The notes: generated by a model not told the origin, from the letters alone. Positions 27,501 through 42,500 are shown, counted from the first letter of the stretch. The stretch: 64,000 nucleotides of DNA from Ligula intestinalis (GCA_036362985.1 JAYGXS010000008.1:18429746-18493745); one strand, 5' to 3'. Program-made: numbers and translations.

Positions 27501-30500
27501 GTAGTGTGATTTTGTGTAACATATCTTTTCTTTTGAAATTCACCAGGTAGGCAATCTACTATAATAATAATAGTGGTAGTATTAGTAGTAGTAGTAGTAG
27601 TATAGCTTCACTAGTTACCTTGCGTCCACCGGAGACCTCAGCAAGTCTCCGTTCAAACTCCTGTCTATCCTTTCGCGCCTTGCGGGCCAGTTCATCACGT
27701 TCCTCCCTTAAGACAGTCACTTCGCGCCTCAAGCGATCTAATTCAGCACGTCTGCTTAAAGTGTTATCCCGACTTCCACGACCGCCGCCACCACCTCCGA
27801 CATCAGAACCGTAGATTCCACTGTCGGGCGATGAGTCAGTTCGCCATCCTGGACTTCGAGAAAGAGCCGGTGAAGCCTCCACTGGGGTCACAGCTGGCTG
27901 CAAGTGTGTTGTCTCCTTCTCACGATCCTGCAGTCTGCAGCACAAACAAAAATCCCCCGTTAACGCGCAACCCAAACTTCCAGCACCTTATCTAACGGAT
28001 TACTGAGATATATATAAACACACTACTCTGTTGATTTCAATAAATGGATTTGTTTGCTTTCCGTTCATGGGTTTTAAGAGTTTTTGTCATTTACTCTAAA
28101 TACACGCGCTCGCGGACAGTGCGTGGCAATTTATCAAAGTGACTGGCACTTACTTCTTGTTCAGTTCATTAACTGTCTTCTCAAGCTGCTGAACACGATT
28201 TTGCCTCTCGCCGTCTTGTTTACGCATATTATCCAGCTCATCAGCCAACTTTTGCGATTCCTTTTTGGTCTCTAGGAGGAGGACGTCACGCTCGCGTAGA
28301 TCGGACTCCTTGACAGTGAGTTCACGGGAGAGACGCTCACATCTCTCTGAGGTTTCCTTCTCTCGTGATTCCAGTGCAGTCAATTTCGCCGAGATTTCTG
28401 GAGCGACGAGAAAATGTAGTTATTGCTGAATGTCTACTCAAAAATGTTTGTGCGCCAGTGCAGGGAATAGTGAGTGATTATATGATAGAGGCTATGTTTT
28501 AGGTTTCAGTTCCAATTTCAGTTTATTTGGTGGGGGTAACAGGCCGTGGCTTTGAAAACCGTATCGTTTACATTCCGATGCGTCAATAACATATGTGAAC
28601 GCTCCGTTAGAAATCGCCACTTACCTCGTACATCAGTTGGCTAGAACGCTGGCTACCGTAAAGTTCTCCTATCCTCAAATCTCACCGTAGCCACCAAGTT
28701 TTCCAGAACTGGGTCAAATGAATTATTTAGACTTGCCGACCCCCTCCCATCTACTAATTTAGCGTACCTAGTAGTCAGCTGGTGAATTCTAGATTGCTTG
28801 AAAAAAACTCCTGCCTGGGCAGTCAGCTTACTCTATCGGCATTGGTGGATTCCATATGTTGCAGTAGGCTAAATGTGTTAGAAGAACCCAACACGCGTGC
28901 CGTCCTCGAGGCAGGGTAACGAAGAGAGGACACGCGAGACCGCGGCCAAACAGGTTCTGAGGTCACGCATGACAAGGGCCACGAAAAGACGCATGCATGT
29001 GCGCGCGTCACCGAGGACGCGACCGGTCAACTGAGGACACGCTGGCTGAGAAATGACGGCTACCTGTAGAAGCCACTCGTGGAGAGCCAAGAGGGAACAA
29101 TGACTACTGGCCCTTAAATATGCTGCCGCCGCTGAAGGCGGCATTCTGCTGCTGGAGACGCATACTGGGACATAACAGATGTTGACACAGGATCGCAAAA
29201 CCTTATAACAGGATGGGTAAATTAGCCCAGGGTTGATTAAGCTAACGGCTCCGGTAGGGACCTTGCAGTTCAGTTGGGAAGACCGTTGGCTGTACTTAAG
29301 TCTTCCCCTTGCTAGCGTGGGCTTGAGTTCTATCAAGACCATTGAGATTTCCATCACTGAGCCAAAGAATTATTAAAATCTGCTATACCATGACCCAAAA
29401 TTTTAAAACCTTATCCGCAACATGTAAATAATACTGTTTTTACAAATAAATCCTGCTTGATGCTAGTTTGGCTTCAGATTGTCGAGACTGATAGATTTGA
29501 AAATAAAAATCAAGAATTTAAAATAAATGATATCGCTGCAAGGTTGCCTGTCAATTACTACTTTTATGGTTACGTAGTATGTACGCGAAAAAGGATTTCA
29601 AGCGAACGTCTCCTTTTCCCGAAATATATTGAAATGCACTCAGACGTACCTCCAAGTCTTCGGACCTTCTCGCTTAGTTCCTCCCTCAGTTTTTCGTTGT
29701 CTGCAATCTGAGCAGAGAGTTTGCTTGAATAGCCACCCGAATCCTGTGTTTTGACTTTGGAAAGTTCTGCTTTGCTTTCCTCAAGCTAGTGTTGGAATAA
29801 AAATACAGTGTCATCAATTCGTACAGAGTAACCGTATCCAGCCAGTAACTTTTTCATTTATATTCTGTTATAATTTTGGTACAAAGTTTAATGTGAACAA
29901 TTCAAACTCCAGTGAGTTGATTATATACCAGAAGTAGTAGGCGTCTCATTGACTGCAACGCCGTCTCTGTTGTCAGATTTTAACTACACATAATGATCTA
30001 TTTACTTTGTTTAAATAGGCTTTTTTTAATATACCTCGGATTTCATCTGTTCCAGTGTACGCTTTAGTTTGGCGAGTTCGGCATTCCTCTTTTCGAGCTC
30101 ATCGTCCTGATCAAAGAGCGAATCCTCACGGAGTTTTAGTTCTTCTTGGAGATCTTTGTTTTCAATCAGCAGCTTCTCCCGAACTCTTTCAATCTGCGTC
30201 AGCTTCTGTTGAACCTGTTTTGCGACATAAAGCACGTTATTGAAAGGGAGGGTAAGGTTCCATATACGGCGTCCCATACGCTTCACCAAAGGAAGCTACA
30301 CTTACAATTGCAAGCTCCTTCCGCGTACATTCCAGTTCCTTTCGATAGCCGGCGATTTCGAGGGTTGCTTGTTTGTTTTCGACCGACTTTTCAACTGACA
30401 TTTGCTGCAAACGGATTAAAAGAATCGCAAGTGATAACTGCTGCTATTTAAAACTAGTCATTTCATTAAAATTCCTGCGAGCGCACCTTGTCAGTTCGAG

Positions 30501-33500
30501 ACGAGGGTCGAACTCACGTCTTGATGACCAGATGCGCTAACGGTACACGCCAAAGTTACAACAGACAGCGAGAACAAAACTTACCTCGGAGGGCTCCTTA
30601 TCAATGAGCGTTTTCATTGCCTCGTTCATCTTCCTTGCTCGCTCTAGACGACTTTTCATGTCCCTGAGTTGACCCTCCTGGTCTTCAAGAATCTCATCCT
30701 TTTCCTCCAGCTGCAATGCGACACAAAATACGGTACAGGCTTACGCAAGAAAAATTCAAAAAAAAATATTATCACGAATTGAGGCAAATGTTCGCATCCC
30801 AGGTATGTGTGTAGATAGAGAAGTAGAAGGCGTTGAGATCACCGGAATCATACTGTTGTAATCTAGTGTGTTCCTGTGTCAACACTGGTTATGTACCCCC
30901 AGTACGTGTTAGGAAGAGAAGACAGAATGGGATAATAGCTAGTAGTTTACTGTCACTTGTACTAGTACATCAACTCTGTTCCCATTGTTCAGCAGCTTGC
31001 CTTCTGTGGTCGGCCTCGTCTAAACAGCAGTGCCCTGTAGTCGGCAGCGTGTCCACAACAAAGTCCCCGTTCTGCTGGCAGCCTCACTATTTAAGGAGCA
31101 GTCGTCATTGCTCCCCATTGGCTCTCCAAGTGGCCATACGCGCAATCGCTAAAATGCGCCGTGCAGCGTGTCCTCACTGATAGCAGCACTCGGCTCCCGG
31201 GCCGTATGACTTCACGTGCCTTATTTGTCCTAGCCTAGTCCGCCCTTTGAAGGTCGCGCGATTTGGCCCGTTCTCTGCATGTGCCGGACTGGCCTCACGT
31301 AACCTCGTACTGTTTGTCTGTCTGACATGCTCGATCATCCCAATACATACTTTTATTAATGTGGGCTTTCGGGCTCTTTCTAGAGTCCATCATCAGAGAT
31401 ACGAGGCGTAAACGAAAGATAGCAACGGTTGTAGGACGCAGGGGCCAATCAACTGTTAAGGGGGGAAGAAGGAAGGGGGAGAACAGTCAAACAACATTGC
31501 CATCATTCCGGAGATGCCTGCGCAGCGCGATGTATGCCGGCGCTAGATCGATAAATCGATTGACTGAGTTCTCATTTGAGGTCCAGGCTTCAATCAATTC
31601 GCGGCCTGTTTTGTTGCCGGCACGCGCGATTACCCTTGCAGCTGCGAAATTAAACTCGTGACCGGTCTCGTAGGTATGGGCGGCCACTTGCGATGATGCG
31701 TCACCGCGTTGCACCATCCGCTTATGTTCGCGTATGTGCGAACCAAGCATACGTCCTGTCTGTCCTGTGCTGTTTCGGGGACATTTGGACATGGTATGCG
31801 ATGCATGACTCCCGACTGCTTACTGGGACTTAAGCGGTCCTTGATTTGCAGAATCCGGCTGTGCATGGTAGCCTTGGGGTGGTGTGCAACTCCCACGCCT
31901 AGTCCCGCGGCAATGCTTTCGGTCAGTTCCATTACATTTTTGATCTATGGAAGCGCATGCCATATCGTACGGGTTAGTCCTGGTTGGGTCCTCGGAGGGT
32001 GAAAACGTAGACATCGGCTGATAAAGGCCTTCAGATGGCCATTCCGCATAAACTGGTCGCGAAGATATCGAGCCTCACGTGCCTTTTCTTCCGGATTACT
32101 GCAAGGAGTCTGGATTCTTTTGAAGAGTGTTTTTACGCAGCTTCTTTTGTGAGCCATTGGACGGTTGCTGTGGAAATTAAGAAACTGTGTTGTGTTCGTC
32201 GCCTTCCTGTAGACCATTGTTTCGATTTTTCCGTCGGAAGTTCGCATGACAAGTACATCGAGGAAGCGTAGCTGCTGATCCCTTTCTTCTTCCCTCGTGA
32301 ATTTTTTGTCTGGGAAGATGGAGTTAAGAAGCTCATGGAAATTCTGCAGCATGTTCCTTTTGAGGATAACAGACGTGTCGTCAACGTAACGGCACCAAAA
32401 TATCGGGGGCTGTTGGCTGAAGGCACTCTTTTCCAGATCTTGCACGCCAAATTCTGCTATTAAGCCTGGGATTGGAGAGCCCATCGGAGTTTTTGTTATC
32501 TGCTCATAGGTCTCTCCTGCAAATTTGAAGTTTGTGTTTTGGCAGAATTCGTGAAAAATTATCAGTTCTGCTCAGTCGGCGTACACTACCGTTTTATCAA
32601 ATTTTTCGGGACATAATGTTCCCTGTTTCGATTTCTTAGCTAAAACACGTTTATCACGCTGAAGCATGCAGAGTTTTGGTAGCATCCAGAACAGTTGCCC
32701 CGCAAATCCTACGCTTTTGTCGAATGGGGGTTGACCTCCTAGCAACAGTGACCAACCGCTTAGGCCTCCCATACAAGGCTTTTTTTCATTAAGCTTGGGT
32801 CTGGTTCGTCAGTTATACCGATAACAGTAGCTATCACCAGTAGGTATCACCATACCCTTGCTTTCTTTGTATAACCAACTACTTATTTCTTATTAGTAAG
32901 TATGTTTTGTTATAATACTTATTGTAAGCGTTGGTTGTATCACTCACTACAAAGATTGGACATAGTCCATCCAAATATTCCATTGTAACCCCCCCCCCTC
33001 CTCAGAAATCTTCAGTGGCATTTGACTACTAATCGCCTTCAGCAATTTTAATTCCTGTTGAGTGTTCTTATAAACATACCTAGGAGGTCTGATAAAATGA
33101 GTACCCGTGTGTGCATTGTCATCAGGTTATCCTGGTTACTAAAAATACGAAATTCACTACTCAGCTATAAGTTAGCCTGGTTGATTTATCCTGGTTGTCA
33201 GAACCAAGGCAGGAGATGCTGCCTTGTCTGCGACAGGACTTCAATGCATTTGAGGAGTCATTCCAGTGTGTTTTTTCATTACTGCCCTCTTGCAGTCCTG
33301 AATCTATTGACTTTCTGCCTAATGAGGTATTCTCTTCCCGGTAACTTGGGGTTACTCTGGCATCTAACCTCTCATTTGCTTTTCATATAAAAGGCTTTTT
33401 TTATTAAAATCCGTAAACTTTTACATTATATCCGCCACTTGTGTTTATAAAGCACACCACAAGCCCCAATCTGGCGATTTATAGATGCCTGTAGTTCCCT

Positions 33501-36500
33501 CCCCATTATTTACTGCTCTCCAATTATTTTTCTAGCTTTACTTGAAAAAGATCTGATCATTTTTAAGCGTATCCTCCAAATGCTCTCTTCGGCTGCCATC
33601 TTTAGCTGACATTATATTAAAACGACACTTTGAAAGGGACAAGCAATTTGCTGATCACATCCTGAATGAGGTCGCTCATCCTGTCCACTCTAAGCTAATG
33701 GCTGCGAAGTCTTCCCGTACTATGCGCCGAAGCTTCGGTCACATGTCTTGCCGTACATCGGCATATCAGCACTCTGTACTCTCATTTCTAGCACGCTAAA
33801 TCACATCTGAAGAAACGACAGTTGAGAAGCTGAAAGCCAACCTGTGTAAACCTTTAACTCTGAGTATTTTATGACATTTTACTTTACCTATCCATTGCTT
33901 TCCGTGAATAAAGCCATTTTTTTCTATAAATTTTGGATATTAACTTCAAAATAAAACATTTCTCTCTGTCTTATATCCTTCTGAAATGAAGGTAGAGTGG
34001 CATGCGCCATTCCCGCGTACTTTAATTTTGCGATGTTTTCGATGGTGTCAAAAGATCAACGCCTGAGTGTGTGTGCTCTGAACGCTCGCTAGCCAAACTG
34101 TTACTAATCTTGAATGCTTGAACCGAACATGGGGTCTGCCTGACTGACTGACGACGGGGAATTCTCCAGAAACGGTGATTCCGCCCTTTACCGTCTTGTT
34201 GCGCATTTGTGCACCAGAAAAGCTGGTAAGGATTGTTTATATAGCCCGCTAAACAGGACATGGAAAAAGAAACGCCCCGACCTGGTAATAAAGGTGGCCC
34301 TATACATAATTCTAGGAAGGACAAATATTCCTGTATTCTTACCTCAACCTAGACTGTAGCCCTACTTGTAAAACTAACCCTGTCCTAAATCTTAACCATA
34401 TACTTAAAAATGACCCAAACCTTAACCCCAATTACAACTCTGAGCCTAACCGTAGTCTCAACCTCAGCTTCAGCCTTACGCCTAACCCCAATTTTCCCGA
34501 AATGTGACTTGAAGCCGCGTGTATTTAGGTCGGTTCCTGCGCTCGTGTCCTGTTTCGGGGACTATGCAAGCAATAATTACTAAAATAAAACCTGAACAGA
34601 CAAGACCAGAAATGGCCATTCCAGGCCTCCTTGTCTTTGTCGGTTATACTATCTGTCTACACTAGCAGCTGCTACGGCTGTCAGGGCCTCTGTAGAAACC
34701 CCAGGCAGAGCTGGACAGATGAGTTTCGTTAGCGGTTGGGTGAACATTCATCAATGAGTATCAATATTCCTCGACCTAACCCGGCAAGACAACGAGCTGG
34801 TGGCTCAATGGCTAGGGCGTTTGACTCTGATCTACTAAAGGTCGCGAGTTTGAGCCTCGGAGTTTGAGCCTCTGAAAACAAATGTCGATTCACCCAATGA
34901 CCAGCCACTCACCTGTTCCCGCAGCAGGTCAATCTCGCGCAGTCGTTTGCGTTCATTTTCACTGAGCATTGGTCGTCCGATTGACGGCAGGCCCTCTTTG
35001 ATCTGCTTCTCCAACAGTTCAGTCTTCTTCTGCGTTTCGGCCAGCAGCTTTTCCAGATTCTCCAGTTTTGCCTGCAGGTAAGGACGGAAAAATAAATCGA
35101 TGAGAGAAGACCGTGAGGAGAATGAATGGGGCAGGGCAAAAGCTAACATAATCAACTAATGAGAGAGGTACGGTTAGTGAAAGGTGCACAGAAGAAGAAA
35201 GAGAAAAAGATGAAGAAAAATAAGAGGAGGAAGAAGAAGAAGAAAAATCAAAAAGAAGAAGGGACTCGAATGCAATATATGGTAATGTTTTCTTATGACG
35301 ACGCCCTGTGGCAGTTCTCCATGCAGTTTGTCTACGGAATGCGTGGTTAGAGGGAAATTAAAGGGTGGTGTAAACCCGGGCCGTATAGGTGCATAATAAC
35401 TGCGCAACAAGAAAGAACTTACAACTGCTTGTTATTGTTTTACTTATCTAAATATGTGGAGGAAAATTTGCAAAAAGTACAAAAGAGATTGAAAGGGAAG
35501 TCTAGACACCAAGAAAACTAGTAAAGCCGCTTTCATGTATTAACATAGTCAAGGAGGTGTTTTAATAGGCGGAAATGTGACGTAAGGGAAATGTGAAAGT
35601 AGTTTTTTAGGCTATTTATCACAGAAAAAGCGGTCTCACAAGAAAGCCTTACTCAATATATAAATGGATACCACTTAGAGATTTGTTTTTTACCTGCTTT
35701 TCGCTATCGCCAGCCGTCAAGGTGGGAGCGCCTTCCTGCTTCTTATACCTGTAAGGAAGGAACAGGGTAATGCTCATGTGTGTAACGCTAAAACTTGTGT
35801 ATTTTAATCTATGCAGATAGTTTGTGTTGTCTTCCAGGTCTTTTTGGAACCTTAATATGGGTTTATTGTCCGTCTGAATTGAAATGCTGCTGTCCTATAC
35901 TTTGCTCGACTCTCAGCAAATAACTTTAGCGGTAGTCAGGTGTGCGAAAGGCACATTTAATAGATCCGTTGCAAATATTCCGAATTCATCATCATAAATC
36001 ATGCAGTAGAAAAAAATTATGTGGCATACACACAATTCTTTGTCCGATCATTGGATAATTTTATCGAAGGAATTTTTTAAGTGGCTTTAAAACACACACA
36101 CGAGTAGTAAACCTGAAAGGTTTCATGTGAGGCGTTAGAAAAAAGCGTTTGAATAACAATTGGTCTAAGGTAGGTCACTATAAAAGAAGCCTGTCTTGAA
36201 ATAAGCTTAGATTACAAAAGTGGTAAAATAACAGATACAGCATCGATGGCATTTATTAGACTTTACATAAGTGTCATTTTCGACCTGTTAAGTCTGCTTA
36301 CAGGAAGGACTTGCCAAACTTTCCGCTTAATACAGTTAAAGGTGTTAAATAGATACAAGCTATATTTTCGAAATGCTCCCATGGAACATTTTATGGTTTA
36401 AAACAGCAAACTGATTTTTCCGGGTAATATGCTCGTCCCAATTGTACAAACCTGTTTTTATGATAAACCGGGCAGAAGAACAACTTGACAACAATGTGCA

Positions 36501-39500
36501 CCTTCCGTACTACTGCGACATCTGCACCTTGCTTCTCCTAATTCCCCTTGAGCGTTTTGACAAAACAGAGGTTAACTTCTAATCTACTGCACTCAGCTGT
36601 CAGCGTACCTATCAACTTCAGACTGGAGCACATCTGTCCTCTGTAGAAGGAGTTCGAGGATGCCAGTAGAGAGGATATCCTTCTGTTCCATGTACTCCAC
36701 ATAACTGCGCAGTTCACGTTCTCTGTCCTCGGCGTCTGAGCGGTAGTCGGAAAACTCGTCATTTGTGGTGCGGACTTGCGTACGCAGGGCGTTGGCACTA
36801 GCCTTCACTGCGGCCAACTCCTCATCCACCGCATCTAAAATTACGAACATAATGTTAATCTTTCTACTTTAATACATAAAACATCGAGCCCGATAACTCA
36901 GGGGTAAGGGCATTCGCCCCTGACCAGAGTGACACGGGTTCAAATCTCGGGTGTGGCAGAAATTTCTCCAGCTACACTGGAGTTGGGTTTCTGCATCTGA
37001 TGAGACCTAATAAGGTCGAAATACGTATCATGCAAGTCCCAATGTTTCTGCTGGTAATGCCTAAAATAAATATGTTACTGAAACATAGTAAACAATATAT
37101 ACACAGTCATGTGGCAAACGGTTGTGTGACTCACATCCTCGCATGACAGCTGAAAGGCATTTAATACCAGGGCAGGTGTGCACTGCATCTGATCGGTGTA
37201 CACATATGTTCTAATAAAGTAGAAATAATTTCTCAACTAAAAGGCAATCCTTGTTGAGGGCCCAATTGAAGCCTATAATGATAGATAAAAAGGCAAACTA
37301 GCTGACAGATACGCAGTTTAACAGATTGGTATCCTCTCAGTCTTAATTATTTTTATCCTAGTAAACTGTTACACCATTTTGTATAAAGACAGCAACTAAG
37401 TGATCCTTTTAAGGTTTGTCAGATACTTCATCGCCTCGAAAAAGGACTCCACTTTGCTTGCGTGATTGATTTATTCGTCTCTCCGGAAAAATGAGCATTA
37501 AATGCAGCAAGTTTAGCGTCTGGTCTAGCTCTGTCAATGACTGGAGAAAATGAGTGGACTTTCTGAAAACATGATGGACTCAGTCTCACGGACAGTGCCC
37601 ATGTGTGTTTCTTGTTTCCCCAGATAGGTTGACTGCCTGCAAATGAGTAATCCACAATTGTATACAAAATTCCACAGTTATATTTAATGGTTGGTTATAA
37701 GCACAGAAAACTGCCATATACGGAAGCGGGATTTGAAGACCATGGCTTAATAAAATGAAAATACTTCAATTAAACGGGAAACAGCATTTTGAATCTAAGT
37801 AGAATTTTCCCCGCTGCATAAACCGAACCCTTGAACGTGTATTTTCCTCGTTTTAAAGTTACATTGATCGTGCTTCCGTTATCTGGAATGTCAGTTGGTC
37901 GTTTCCAATAAACCGTCCGTCTATGAACCTGATGTAAATTGAGTGATGTGCCACGAAAATCTACGGTCAGTGGCAGTTTAGATGGTACTTTCAGAAAATA
38001 ACTTAATTTGAAAGCTCTTTTTTGCCGACTAGACTTTTTTACTCAAAAGAGCGCAGCTCTTGGGTTCGCAACTAATAAAAGAAAGGTATTGTTAACTTGA
38101 TCATACCCAATTCGTGTTCAAAAGACTCCAGCTCTTTTATTAGAGCTTCTTTGTTCATATCGGACCTCGATTCGCTTGATTTTGATTGACGCGATTTTCG
38201 AGGTGGCATAGGTGATCCGGTTAGGCTCTCTAGCAGCTTCTTTTTTAGTTGGCCGACCTGTTAAACGGATAAGTGTAACCCATTAAAATATAACTACTGA
38301 TTAATTAGCCAATAGTTAGTATAAATTAATAAACAGTGACCTACCTGTGTTTCGTAGTCCTTCAGACGCTCCATAGCGTCCTTATACTTTGAGAACCACT
38401 CGTGAGATTTAGACTCGGAAGTCAAAACGAGGAGGTCCCGAGACAGCTGACTCAGTCGTTTCATCGACTCTGCGAGACACTCCTGTTTTACCTTGAGTTC
38501 CTCCTCGTCTTTGACCGAGAGGGGAGCAGACCCAACAGACGCCTCTTGGCCAGTTGTGCAGCCTTTTCAAAGTAAAGCAAAGTTGCATGCTTCTGCAGAT
38601 TTGCGCTTCAAAATGTGCTCGCGTGTGTGTGCAGAAGGTTTGGTAGGATGAATAGATAAATGCAAGTCTCTCCAAGATGCACTGTTTTTTTGGGGGGGGG
38701 GATATTTTTGGGTAACCTCCGGCCTCACCCGCATAACTAGTTTAGAGGATCTTGTGGTAAACTCAACGGCAAGGTTATTGTGACTTTGTAGCTGCCCTGC
38801 GCCAATGGTAATCCAAACCCGAGGTACTTACCCTTGGGAGATTTGAATCCGTTCACATTCACCGCTTTTTCTGCCTGAACTATCAGGCAGACGTTCTGCT
38901 TGTTGAGCTTAGATCATACAAAATCCTGTGCGCTTGGGCTACGCGTCCTGATTACTTTTATAGTAATGTGAATGAGGAAATGGGACTCGTGGATATGAGG
39001 AAGGGTTATTTGAAAACGCAAATGTTTTTTGACTAACCGTCACATGACGCAAGTAGAAGATTAGAGGTAGGGAAATAACAATTTCCAACAACTTCTGGGG
39101 TAATTAAAAAGCAAAAAATGTCAAAGCAGGCGCATCTACACGTGGAGAGCTGGGCGACCCACTGAGCAGCGGAACCTAGGCAGTGGCTAAATATAGGTGA
39201 AACACCTGTCTGGATTAAGAATATGTTACTACATTACTGCATCGTATAACCCAAATTTAAACACCATCTTTTATGAACTTGTGGGAGCTTGCTGCGCTGA
39301 CCCACGCTGCCTTCGTTCGCCAAGCCTCACTCGCTGTGTGCTATTGTACTTTCGCATGCTCGCTGTCAATTCACCGCGAGTACGCGCGAAGCTAATCGAT
39401 ACTTTCGGCTCATCTGATTGGCGGCAGCCGACAGAGCACTCATCCAGCACCCAAAGGTTCACTCACCTACAGAAATTCGCGGCCACACCTGGCGTGCAGA

Positions 39501-42500
39501 CGCAGTTGGCAGTTGAAAGAGCACTCATTCAGCACCCAAAGATTCACTCACCCACAGAAATTCGCGGATACACCTGGCGTGCAGACGCAGTTGGCAGCTT
39601 TTGTACGGTCTAAATTTCCGGCAGTAAACCGCTGTTTATCAACACCTTCTTCCCTGACTCTTGATTTGAGGGAACCTTCGCTTGTCGACGTCATCACTTG
39701 CGACAAACTTCTGCCCCTTCCTTATTTTATTCTCTTCTTTGTTTTTACTACCTTCTCTAGCGTAATAGCCTTTCCTTTGAGTTGACAGCGTCAACGCTCA
39801 CACCGTCCTGGTGCCAATGTAGGTTTAACGCCGGGCGACTGACGCACACGCCCTGGTAGGGGCAGTAATTCGCTGCAAAGTGCTGCAAATGTTGGATGTA
39901 TTTTCTGATTCTTGCCGGCTAAACTGCTACGAGACCTGATGTTGAGGCAACTTACAACCAGTGTCAGCGGGCGGACGGTTAAAATGCATGAATTCGAGGT
40001 GCACATTTGTCTGTGAAGGTGTAACATCTCAAGACTTCTGTCGCTGGTTCCCACTTCGCACAAGGGGTCACGTGATCACGGTTCTCGCGCTGCCGCAAAA
40101 TGCACGCATACAGTTTCTGGGACAGCCAATCACAGGAACTCGGGAACTGTTATCATCCAATCAGCTGATTGATTGAGCTAACCTTATGTTTCTCTACGTC
40201 TCAGTGTTCTCGAACGCCTGTGAGAAACAACCAGTCGCAGCTAGACAGACTGACCCAACTGCAGCCAAATTGAACTGTGGCATATGAGCTAACCGCACGC
40301 AACCACCTGGAACGTGAACTTTCTCCTTAATTTGCTAATCTCCTGTTCCCATACGTGCGTGATAGATGCGTTGGATTAACACGGGGGCCAGATCGGGTGA
40401 CGGCTGTCTCGCCTACTCCTCCCCAACTATGTCAGACATGGTGGACCACAACTGAACCTCTTAACACTTCCAATCGGCGCACCGGCCGCTCACCTTCAAC
40501 GCGCGTCGACGACCGCCGATCCAGCTGTTTACAGTCTCAGTAAGCCAGTATGCCCTCCCTTCCCCCTCCAACACAGGGGGCCGTAACTGGTCTCCCCTCC
40601 CTTCCACCATCATTATGTGCCCCCACCCTTTCACACCAACGGCCTATCTACCACGGTCTGCCTCGTCGCACCAACCAATCTAAATGTCGTCTGACAACGA
40701 GTTGGCGCCACCCACTCGACAATTTACCAGGAAACTGTAGTAGATGAGCGCTCACCAATCGGAAATATGACTGGATATTTGTAGACACCGAAAATGCATT
40801 TTTGAAACAAACACGCTGTGCATCTTGAACTTTTTCGGGTGTAACACAGAGATTACAGTAACGAAGTTCATTCAAAACCCACCATGCTAGTTTCAATGAA
40901 TTAAATCGAACATACAACTTGTGCTGATTAATTCCGAAATCCTGCCCACTAATCATCGCCATTTTGAGGCACCTAGACAAACGATAGGTCAGCTTTGCAC
41001 TTAGTTCTGTGCATTTTATAAGTGCATTTCTGAAATCGGACGCCGAAACGTTATGAAGTCTTTGCCACCCTTCTTCTAGACTGATGAATGCTGGGCGCTA
41101 ACGTTTAAATACCTAGACTTAGGTAAATTTTGACATTTGAAAATTTTTCAGAAAACGTACGTCTTTCAAGGATTTCACTTTCGCTGCCTGATTGGTCCTT
41201 GAGGCCTGCCTGGACGGGGGTTTGAAATTCCGAACCCTTCTTTGCGAATGGAGTGGAGGACCGAGGACTGCTGCCACGTGAACCGGAGCCCTACAATTAT
41301 AACGATCTTATCTCAACAGCAAGTTACACGTGTTCAATGGAAAGCAAACACCTACTAACACGAGCGACAGTTTTTCTCCTAAAAAGCCCTGAGGAGTTTT
41401 TCACTGTCTGCTCCTATTTTCATCCTACGACACAGGACAACTGGCTTCGCCAACAGTCTGAGAAAAAAATTTTCTGCTACCACTGCACATATGTACAAAT
41501 AGGGCACTCAAAGGAATTTTTCCTTCATATCCCTCAATATACTGATACTGATGTAGTTAGTAGAAATGTATTGCACTAAGTTTGTATGTGCAAACGCGTA
41601 TTGCACTTGGCTATCATCCTCTAATAAACTGAAATAAAAAAAACATCTCAATGACAATGTGGTCCCCATACCTGCGCCGCATTGAGTCGTTCGACCTGTC
41701 GCGAAAGGACATCACTTTCCGCCTGGGCCTCAGTTATGCGACGGGTCAGTTTTCTGATCTCTTCTTCTGCGAAACGCAACTGTTCCGAGAGATCAGCTTC
41801 GCGCTCCTTTGTCGATTGAAGCTCTCGCTGCAGTTCGTGTTCCTCGAGTGAGGGTTCGCGAGATAGGCTCGGGCAGGTAGACGTGCCAGTACGACTCTGT
41901 CGGAAAATAAAAACAGCGACAAGTAATGAGAAGAAGAAGAACAGGGAAGACTGATGACCAGCCAGAATTGGATGACAGAAGCTGTAGCCCGACGACCGTC
42001 TAGTAAATACCAAAACCAATGCTTATATCGGCAAAAAAATAGCAAAAAATAACGTCTCTGCTGGCAATGCACGAGAATAATAATCTCTCCCCTCTCTTTT
42101 TAACCTCTTCCCTATTCCGAGACCTTGTGCTAACTTCCAGGGTGGCTAGGTAAAGGTCAGGGTTAGAATTGAAGTTGGCGTTAAGGTGAAAGGATACAAC
42201 TGGGCTTCAGCTTATGGTTGACATTAGTATTAGATTTGAGCTTAAGTTACCGGTAAAGTTTAAATTTTCCCTTAAGGTAAGTGAAAGAGTTAGAACCACG
42301 ACAAGGGGATTCCCACAATTCCCGTTTTTGTGCAACGTGGTGCAACGTGGGGGGAGGAGGTAGGAAGGGGCTCTGTTCCCATCTGTCAGAGATAAAAAAT
42401 TTCCGAACTTCGCTGCCGTTCGCCTCACCGTTAATGTCTGAGGTAAGTGGCTCTTGACCGTTTGGATTGCAGACACCCTTATCTTAAATGGCGTCTGTCA

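Noticed and set aside
35159..35350. Lysine-rich open frame
   Set aside because: Created by a GAA-rich purine tract in an intron.
36884..36955. tRNA gene
   Set aside because: A and B boxes are present, but the acceptor stem does not pair and a hammerhead-bearing tail follows, so it is a SINE head. The same holds for the heads at 503, 34786, 45285, 51968, 52266 and 55274.
41253..41579. 108-codon plus-strand frame
   Set aside because: Overlaps antisense the phase-supported exon 7 and matches no family.
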